The position numbers and the translations under genes were made by a program. Under the pieces are notes generated by a model, which saw nothing but the letters and a program-made list of their open reading frames with translations, ran no database searches and was not told where the DNA came from. Of a stretch of DNA of 12,309 nt, positions 9,401 to 12,309 are shown in pieces. Within the stretch, counting starts at the first letter, position 1, and each line of letters opens with the position of its first letter. This stretch comes from Phoronis ovalis (lineage: Eukaryota; Phoronida; Phoronidae): the NCBI GenBank assembly GCA_028565635.1, contig JAOXYB010046203.1, forward strand, positions 1-12,309, read 5' to 3'.

Positions 9401-11052
9401 TGACAAGCAACATATCAAGAAGACTTTTGTGCCAGAATGAACTTAAAAGACAGAAGCACTGAAATCAAAAAGAGACTGGAATGATTCCTTTTTTCATTTT
9501 ATGTGGAGAATAACAATGTAACCAAAACTTGAATGAATATGTGCCTTTTGCTATATAAAATGTGTCTACGTTTACCATCACATCAACGTACTTGGTGTTG
9601 TTGCCTGGGTAGGTGGTGTTGTTTGCAACTTAACACCTTTTTTCATCTGACATATCCAACTTTGAGCGACAGCACAATACTTGTTTCTCCATTTATTTGA
9701 CTTGGTTACATATTCCACACAAACTTCATGACCATTATGACTATCTGGTTGTCCAACATCCCAGTTGGTGAAATTGATTGGTGTTCCATCACTCCAGACA
9801 TGAGCTACAAACAGTAAGTAATTGTATTTCAACGAGACTTTAAATAGCAGATTTTGATGCTATTGATTATTACATTAAGGCTAAGCTAGACCCTGGTTAC
9901 TGTTAAACAAAAACTAGTGAAAAATCTGCATTTTTTTCACACAAAATAAATGTTCTCTGAAACTTTAGCATTCAGTCATGCTGGTATTTTCGTGTATGCA
10001 GTGCATTAAATTTAATTAACATTTTATGACATTTTATAAAAATTATAAGGTACATCTTACTAGAAAATCCAGCAAATTTAACTTCAAGCGAAATACATTT
10101 TTTAAGAAAGTGAATGATACTCCCATTATTTGTTATGACCAAATTGTAACTACCGTGAATAATCTTTGAGTTGTTAATTAATGTTTAAAAAAAGGTTAAT
10201 GGCTTATTTGCTAAAAAACTAAAATGCTTATATAAACAAAATCCCTGATGCAATTTAAAAATAATCCATAACAAATTATGGGAGTATCGTTTACTTGCTA
10301 TAAACATAATTAAAACAAATTTAGATCTACTAGGTGTTACCATAGGATGTACCTAATGATTTTTATAGGGTGTCATTAAACGGTATTAAATTTCAAACAT
10401 TTCACACCAGTTTGAAGATACTAATATGGCTTAGCCTGAATGATAAAGTTTCAAAAAACATTTAATTTGTATGAAAAAACAGTAATGAGGGTCCAGCCTT
10501 AACATTTTTAGTTAGTATCGTTTTCAAGTCATTACAAAAACGTGGGGCAACCATCTCAGCATTTGTAAAATCTTGCAAGTACCTTCATGACAGTGTAAGT
10601 TGAAACTCGCCATCATGTTTCCTTATGCAATTTTCCCTCAGATTAGCAATACATTTATATTAAATTTACTTTTTTTCAAAAAATCCAGAAACAAACCCAA
10701 TGGGAATTGTTTTGCATTAGTACAAAATGCATGCAATTTGTTAATTATGATACAAATTATTATAATTGTTGAACATAATTTAATTCAGAAGAATTTTAAT
10801 TTAAAAATACTGAGCAGCGATGATATATTTTCAACATTTGTGCAGACATTTTGCATACTCACTTGAGTTTTCACCTATCAAAGTTGTATTACTATACAGA
10901 CCAATCCACACATACTTTGCATGTTTTTTTTCACGGTTCATTACTTGTTTTTCTGCAGTGGCATCATGAAAGCTGGCTAGGTCTCCACCAAGACTTTGAC
11001 AAAATTCTAAAGACTCGAACCAAGATTTTTCATCATGGTACTCGGTGTATCC
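241..11052 (-). CDS. Partial multi-CTLD receptor gene (macrophage mannose receptor 1-like), 18 exons, both ends outside window
   Basis: Predicted endocytic or pattern-recognition receptor built of tandem C-type lectin-like domains, as in the mannose receptor / PLA2 receptor family; such proteins bind glycans or other ligands outside the cell. Joining 18 minus-strand exons with AG/GT borders gives about 3,100 bases in one open frame, with phase matching at every junction. Seven CTLDs follow one another (A, B, C, D, E, A', B'), joined by Thr/Pro-rich linkers that are likely O-glycosylated. Hallmarks recur: two outer and two inner cysteines, WIGL-like cores, W-S-D-G-T-P, EPN or QPD tripeptides, and WND in some domains. 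No signal peptide, FnII domain, transmembrane helix, stop codon or poly-A signal is in the window, so the gene extends both ways. Family assignment is firm; the exact orthologue and ligand are unknown. Two adjacent genes merged by my exon chain is possible but less likely, because no gap or phase break separates them. Confidence 0.9.
654..721 (-). CDS. CTLD B', WIGL mini-exon (phase 0 to 2)
   Basis: 68 bp: VGKLTSDYKLWIGLNELSL and KGY plus two bases. The acceptor is AACTTATAG and the donor GTAAGT. Splicing to 476 gives Y-V-W-S-D-G-T. It differs from its twin 8759-8826 at 4 of 22 full codons by hand count. Confidence 0.94.
722..1031 (-). other. Intron inside CTLD B' (310 bp)
   Basis: AT-rich intron between the first and WIGL exons of CTLD B'. 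It is similar in length to its counterpart 8827-9129. I see no element or second gene in it. Confidence 0.85.
1032..1213 (-). CDS. CTLD B', first exon (phase 1 to 0)
   Basis: 182 bp: TPNCGGDNWVLYNETCYYI, then KKLSWFSARSWCRQNGGDLA and IHDIDENGLVTTQ. The acceptor is TTATTACAG and the donor GTAAAT. N-E-T is a possible N-glycosylation site. It is the copy of 9130-9311. Confidence 0.94.
1214..1846 (-). other. Intron between CTLD A' and B' (633 bp)
   Basis: Both ends resemble the 280-bp counterpart intron 9312-9591; shared blocks include AAAAAGAGACTG near 1371 and 9469. The interior from about 1440 to 1790 has no counterpart there. It shows no terminal repeats, so it could be an old insertion here or a deletion in the other copy. 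Confidence 0.8.
1847..2059 (-). CDS. CTLD A', ligand-loop exon and linker (phase 1 to 1)
   Basis: 213 bp: LVWSDGTPFDFSNWDVGQ, then HTGHEHCVEY, KWRMNFCAVAQSWIC and linker TTPPTHATTP. The tripeptide has decayed to QPS and the WND motif reads WRM, so this copy is less likely to bind sugar than copy A (QPD, WRN). The acceptor is ATCTTGTAG and the donor GTAAGT. Confidence 0.93.
2060..2430 (-). other. Intron inside CTLD A' (371 bp), empty-site paralogue
   Basis: Homologous at both ends to intron 9805-10862. The stretch around 2145-2165 (GATTATTAC then GTTTTTAG) corresponds to the two flanks of the foldback element at 9875-10502 and lacks that element. Confidence 0.8.
2431..2620 (-). CDS. CTLD A', core exon (phase 0 to 1)
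   Basis: 190 bp: GYTDNYNQKTWLESLDFC, then QSLGGDLASFHNASVEKEVM, YLWIGLYN and LTDAVS plus one base. The acceptor is TCACCATCAG and the donor GTGAGT. It is the copy of 10863-11052, with the same length and phases. Confidence 0.93.
2867..2946 (-). CDS. CTLD A', linker and N-terminal mini-exon (phase 1 to 0)
   Basis: 80 bp encoding a linker IVSTTTQPSIPP and NCPRDWTEVDSYCYK, the long-form CTLD start with its disulfide pair. The acceptor is CTTTAAG and the donor GTAAAA. It joins CTLD E in phase 1 and exon 2431-2620 in phase 0. An equivalent exon is expected upstream of CTLD A but is not seen. Confidence 0.88.
2947..3324 (-). other. Intron between CTLD E and A' (378 bp)
   Basis: AT-rich intron with homopolymer tracts. 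Nothing further is recognised in it. Confidence 0.8.
3325..3495 (-). CDS. CTLD E, second half (phase 1 to 1)
   Basis: 171 bp: DGGLYWMDNTPVNYQNW, SGEPNNRSKHNFCVDMEL, GEWRVMPC and GYACKMDK plus one base. The tripeptide is EPN, but WND is replaced by WRV, so canonical calcium binding is unlikely. The acceptor is TTTTTAAG and the donor GTAAGT. Confidence 0.92.
3496..3921 (-). other. Intron inside CTLD E (426 bp)
   Basis: AT-rich intron, no element or coding signal recognised. Confidence 0.8.
3922..4185 (-). CDS. CTLD E, linker and first half (phase 1 to 1)
   Basis: 264 bp beginning with a Pro-rich linker GTPPPPHTSQAPGDC, then LTGWYPHGSHCYYVERSRY, SWGEAVLNC, AAKLASIHSSSEKNLL and ELWIGLLRPEG. The acceptor is CATTGCAG and the donor GTTTGT. 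This is the longest exon in the window. Confidence 0.92.
4186..4991 (-). other. Intron between CTLD D and E (806 bp)
   Basis: It contains short open frames without lectin features and a 10-bp direct repeat GCCTGGCCTC at 4677-4686 and 4793-4802. No complete mobile element is evident. Confidence 0.75.
4992..5166 (-). CDS. CTLD D, second half (phase 0 to 1)
   Basis: 175 bp: DNHNFLWSNGWPVTYTKW, NEPSH, KECVALQLPAGYWNDTSC and LPAVCEISS plus one base. The tripeptide is EPS (Asn lost) while WND is kept, so site 2 is partial. The acceptor is CTTTACAG and the donor GTATTA. Confidence 0.93.
5419..5663 (-). CDS. CTLD D, linker and first half (phase 1 to 0)
   Basis: 245 bp. It opens with a linker DPSITTPPTSEPYNC, then GYTHFGDSCYRL, DTWRNARQYC, DGADLVSINDGFEQAF and MSVWTGMSSSV. 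The core WIGL is replaced by WTGM. The acceptor is TTATTTCAG and the donor GTATAG. N-terminal cysteines of the long-form CTLD are present. Confidence 0.92.
5664..6052 (-). other. Intron between CTLD C and D (389 bp)
   Basis: It contains overlapping short open frames on both strands. None has CTLD features or usable splice phase, so I treat it as plain intron. Confidence 0.75.
6053..6149 (-). CDS. CTLD C, last exon (phase 0 to 1)
   Basis: 97 bp reading DCVEIRLEAW, NTGSWADAACSAEKAYVCEA and WR plus one base. It carries the last three cysteines of CTLD C. The calcium motif WND is changed to WAD, losing the Asn ligand, so sugar binding through site 2 is probably weakened despite EPN. The acceptor is ATTGTAG and the donor GTAGGA. 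It has no intact ORF signature of its own; the call rests on phase and the Cys pattern. Confidence 0.9.
6150..6805 (-). other. Intron inside CTLD C (656 bp)
   Basis: AT-rich intron with several short plus-strand open frames that lack any recognisable domain. A tandem 24-mer lies next to its 5' splice site. Confidence 0.75.
6739..6787. repeat. Tandem duplication of a 24-bp unit
   Basis: Two adjacent copies of a unit containing ATATAGATATAGCAAATGC (6739-6762 and 6763-6787), identical except for one extra T in the second copy. They lie about 18 bp inside the intron from the donor at 6801-6805. Confidence 0.85.
6806..6966 (-). CDS. CTLD C, WVGL and EPN exon (phase 1 to 0)
   Basis: 161 bp: AFVITLLKDFDSPLWVGLND, then QFRWTDNMPVDFTYW and YGEPNG, ending NNGM. 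The EPN tripeptide is mannose-type. The acceptor is TTATTTAG and the donor GTAAGC. The 3' splice partner is 6053-6149 in phase 0. Confidence 0.93.
7228..7356 (-). CDS. CTLD C, first exon (phase 1 to 1)
   Basis: 129 bp reading ENKCFKVFG, then RLNWTDSLEACRSLGAGF, DLASI and FQDQ plus one base. This is the classic start of a mannose-receptor CTLD, and it joins FKGK from exon 8356-8591 in phase. The acceptor is AATTTTAG and the donor GTTTGT. The internal intron layout of this domain differs from that of A and B. Confidence 0.92.
7555..7775. repeat. Inverted repeat pair with hammerhead-like cores
   Basis: Arm 1 (about 7555-7607, read on minus) and arm 2 (about 7724-7775, read on plus) align. Both carry GACTGATG, then A or C, AGGTC, a short loop, GAC(C/T), GAAAG, TCTCTT and AAAA. 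In arm 2 GGTCT pairs perfectly with AGACC. CTGATGA ... hairpin ... GAAA is the layout of a hammerhead ribozyme core, but an extra A precedes the stem and arm 2 has C where A is expected. It may simply be a short inverted-repeat transposon remnant. Confidence 0.55.
7821..8133 (+). mobile_element. Non-autonomous Helitron-like element (313 bp)
   Basis: It starts TCTATATTACTAAATCTCGA and ends GGTGCCATCTAGT. A GTGG-TTTA-CCAC hairpin (8108-8119) lies 10 bp before the terminal CTAGT. The flanks are A (7820) and T (8134), as expected of Helitron insertion between A and T with no target duplication. A (GTCT)n run sits near the 5' end. It has no coding capacity. Known Helitrons begin with TC and end with a hairpin plus CTRR. 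Confidence 0.72.
7851..7873. repeat. (GTCT)n microsatellite inside the Helitron-like element
   Basis: Five full GTCT units plus GTC. Such a run near the 5' end is common in invertebrate non-autonomous elements. Confidence 0.85.
8356..8591 (-). CDS. CTLD B, ligand-loop exon with QPD, linker and start of CTLD C (phase 2 to 1)
   Basis: 236 bp. It has WSDGTPTNFINW, the galactose-type tripeptide QPD (bases 8537-8545) and the calcium motif WND (8477-8485), then CGD, FVCKRPKGG and a Thr/Pro linker. It ends with SPGYCPAGFKGK, the first residues of CTLD C, before donor GTATTT. The usual site-2 Glu two residues before Cys is Gln here (GQSC), so metal affinity may be altered. The start TTTAG|A-TGG was chosen because it restores phase with the WIGL exon. 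Twin: 241-476, about 60 of 78 residues identical. Confidence 0.95.
8759..8826 (-). CDS. CTLD B, WIGL mini-exon (phase 0 to 2)
   Basis: 68 bp encoding IGKLTSQIKLWIGLNELSL and QGY plus two bases. The acceptor is ACTATGTAG and the donor GTAAGT. Splicing to 8591 completes the codon GCA and gives Y-A-W-S-D-G-T. It is too short to stand out as an ORF, but its 68-bp twin at 654-721 and the phase fit make it secure. Confidence 0.93.
8827..9129 (-). other. Intron inside CTLD B (303 bp)
   Basis: AT-rich intron, counterpart of 722-1031. No element seen. Confidence 0.85.
9130..9311 (-). CDS. CTLD B, first exon (phase 1 to 0)
   Basis: 182 bp encoding the N-terminal part of a long-form CTLD: CGGDNW, then SCYYIRPDYG, LSWFNARSWC and NGGDLASIHDIDENG, ending TTQ before donor GTAAAT. 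The acceptor is TATTACAG. It matches exon 1032-1213 in length, phase and about 49 of 61 residues. Confidence 0.94.
9592..9804 (-). CDS. CTLD A, ligand-loop exon and linker (phase 1 to 1)
   Basis: 213 bp, from HVWSDGTPINFTNW through WICQMKK to a Thr/Pro linker TTPPTQATTP. The sugar-loop tripeptide is QPD, with Glu two residues before the next Cys (HEVC). The WND calcium motif is replaced by WRN, so calcium-dependent sugar binding is doubtful. N-F-T is a possible N-glycosylation site. The acceptor is TTTGTAG and the donor GTACGT. About 51 of 70 residues match the paired exon 1847-2059. Confidence 0.92.
9805..10862 (-). other. Intron inside CTLD A (1,058 bp), enlarged by a mobile element
   Basis: Ends homologous to intron 2060-2430, for example the CAACATTTGTGCA-like block beside the donor near 10831. 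Most of the extra length is explained by the foldback element at 9875-10502. Confidence 0.82.
9875..10502. mobile_element. Foldback/MITE-like element with long inverted repeats (628 bp)
   Basis: The termini are TTAAGGCT at the left and AGCCTTAA at the right. Left arm about 9875-10139 and right arm about 10265-10502 align as inverted copies over nearly their whole length. Shared blocks include TTACTGTT, a TTTTTTCAYACAAA segment, TGAAACTTTA, AGGTACATC and GATACTCCCAT. The left arm has a 5-6 base insertion next to its tip. The central spacer is about 125 bp. No coding capacity. A possible 2-bp duplication CA flanks it (9873-9874, 10503-10504). Confidence 0.82.
10863..11052 (-). CDS. CTLD A, core exon (phase 0 to 1)
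   Basis: 190 bp, from GYTEYHDEKSW to LIGENS plus one base. It holds the first half of a CTLD: W-F-E-S-L-E-F-C, then GGDLASFHDA and VWIGLYS. The acceptor reads CCATAAG before GGATAC and the donor is GTGAGT. The exon has the same length and phases as 2431-2620; a hand alignment gives about 38 of 63 residues identical. The in-frame ATG further upstream (11128-11130) lies in sequence that resembles the paralogous intron near the acceptor, so I read it as intron and not as a start codon. The preceding small exon carrying the first domain cysteines is not found in the window. Confidence 0.88.
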
Positions 11053-12309
11053 CTTATGGTAAAAATTGCAATTCATGATTTTTTGACGAAATTTAGTCTG
11101 GTACAGAACACTTAGCAAAAGCTTATACATACTTTTAGTTCATGCTTGATAATCTACAAATTCTGGCATCCTTCATTCAGATTATGTAAACAATACGTTA
11201 TTTTTATTTGAAAACATAATAATTTCTCAAGAAATGTTTCAGAGATTTTCAAAACTAATCTCATAGTGTTCAACCAGACTAGGAAAAGCAGATTTTCTGA
11301 AATAGCTCACTGGTGATGAGATGTGGATACTAGGCCGATTGTTATTAACACTTATGCTAAATTTGTGTGTTTATTTGTATTCTGTTTTTGCCACTGCAAG
11401 CCTGTGATACATTTTTTTACACAACATAAATATTAAAATGCTATGCTCCTGTAAGCAGCGGCAGTGCTGTGGTGAGTTTAATGTTGATTAAATTACTTAT
11501 TTTTCATAAAAACAGCAAAATACCGCCGCTATATTATAAAGTGTATTTTCTGCAAGGATTCCGTCCGCACAGTAATATGGAATTCCACAGGGTCTGAAAT
11601 ACTTGACATAGAAATATGTTTATTGTACACTGACTAATAATTTTTTCAGTCTACAACAATCATTGGAAAAAGGGGTGATAATTATAGCACGCAAGCACAG
11701 ACTCAAACATTGTTATCTTGCATGCAACTCTAAGAAAGCAAAATGTCTTGCTGAGGAAATTTCTTCTAGAGCTGCTCACGAACAGGTCTCATTTTAGTCT
11801 CCAACCATTCTGCTCTAGTGATAACGAATAACAGTGTAAGGAATTAAGTGACCAGCTGAAGTTTTTCAATTTTTTCAAATATTTGGTGCAATTTCCTGCA
11901 ATATGGTATGTTGTGGGATTCTTATTAGCCATGACACATGCACACTCAGTGATCACTCACTTTTATTCTGTTTTACAACGTGAGAAAAATGACCCACTAC
12001 TTTCTTTATTCAACCGCCCAATTACGAGAAACAGAGAATTTTTTTCTTGGCCTAATATCCAAGGAATACATAAAAATGGGCAGAGTTTATACACAAGGAA
12101 AATTACTTTAAAATAATAAACATGTTTATCACAGTAAAGTCAGTCAGTGCCTAGACCTCACTACTAGTAAGTATATAAGCTTGCAAATTTCATGGAATTC
12201 TGCAGACTTTAAAGTCAAGGGCCCAGGTATACTAAACAAGACATTTGTCATGTCTAATGCCCATCCAATGTGTAGGATATTTTTTTAACATTATTGTTTT
12301 TTTACATTA
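11053..12309 (-). other. Probable upstream intron with no recognised exon (1,257 bp)
   Basis: By analogy with A', a small exon starting CTLD A should precede 11052. I searched both strands for a CP..W...CYK-like segment with phase-0 donor and found none. The plus-strand open frame at 11883-12116 has no recognisable domain. The stretch may be a long intron containing unclassified repeats. Confidence 0.6.

Noticed and set aside
10600-10866. 88-codon plus-strand open frame
   Set aside because: Lies in the CTLD A intron, low-complexity AT-rich composition, no homologue recognised.
11053-11130. ATG at 11128-11130 reading in frame into CTLD A with a short hydrophobic start
   Set aside because: Sequence next to the acceptor resembles the paralogous intron upstream of 2620, and the splice acceptor at 11053-11055 fits the phase pattern. 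An alternative start cannot be wholly excluded without RNA data.
11883-12116. 77-codon plus-strand open frame with a hydrophobic N-terminus
   Set aside because: No recognisable domain, no flanking exon or promoter signal; open frames of this length are expected by chance.

Overview
The window is animal nuclear DNA, AT-rich and intron-rich. It carries the middle of one large minus-strand gene for a multi-domain C-type lectin receptor of the macrophage mannose receptor / PLA2 receptor type. Eighteen exons can be placed (gene order 11052 down to 241). Every splice junction has AG/GT borders and the reading phase is kept across all 17 introns, giving about 3,100 coding bases (about 1,033 codons) with no stop. 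Neither the start (signal peptide, CysR/FnII domains) nor the end (transmembrane segment, tail, poly-A) is in the window. Large tandem-CTLD receptor genes of this kind, small AT-rich introns, a Helitron-like element and a C-homopolymer minisatellite suggest a marine invertebrate. A bivalve mollusc is my best guess, from general knowledge and not proven here.

The exons encode seven C-type lectin-like domains (CTLDs). In protein order they are A (10863-11052, 9592-9804; its first exon is not seen), B (9130-9311, 8759-8826, 8356-8591), C (7228-7356, 6806-6966, 6053-6149), D (5419-5663, 4992-5166), E (3922-4185, 3325-3495), A' (2867-2946, 2431-2620, 1847-2059) and B' (1032-1213, 654-721, 241-476). 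Exon 241-476 also encodes the first residues of an eighth domain. All domain-to-domain boundaries are phase-1 introns, so each domain is a symmetric 1-1 cassette. Internal intron positions differ among A, B, C, D and E but are identical between A and A' and between B and B'. A'-B' is therefore a copy of A-B, and the repeating unit of the gene may be the five-domain block A-B-C-D-E.

The clearest biological point is that the sugar-specificity tripeptide differs between the paired copies. B has QPD (galactose-type) and B' has EPN (mannose-type), while both keep the WND calcium motif. The other domains have degenerate sites, so B and B' are the most likely sugar-binding heads.

The introns hold mobile-element debris: a 628-bp long-inverted-repeat (foldback/MITE-like) element at 9875-10502, whose empty site is preserved in the paralogous intron near 2155; a 313-bp Helitron-like element at 7821-8133; an inverted pair with hammerhead-like cores at 7555-7775; a tandem 24-mer at 6739-6787; and a C-rich minisatellite at 54-150. 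The last 1.26 kb (11053-12309) is probably intron and shows no recognisable exon. No RNA genes, CRISPR arrays, operons or bacterial signals were seen.
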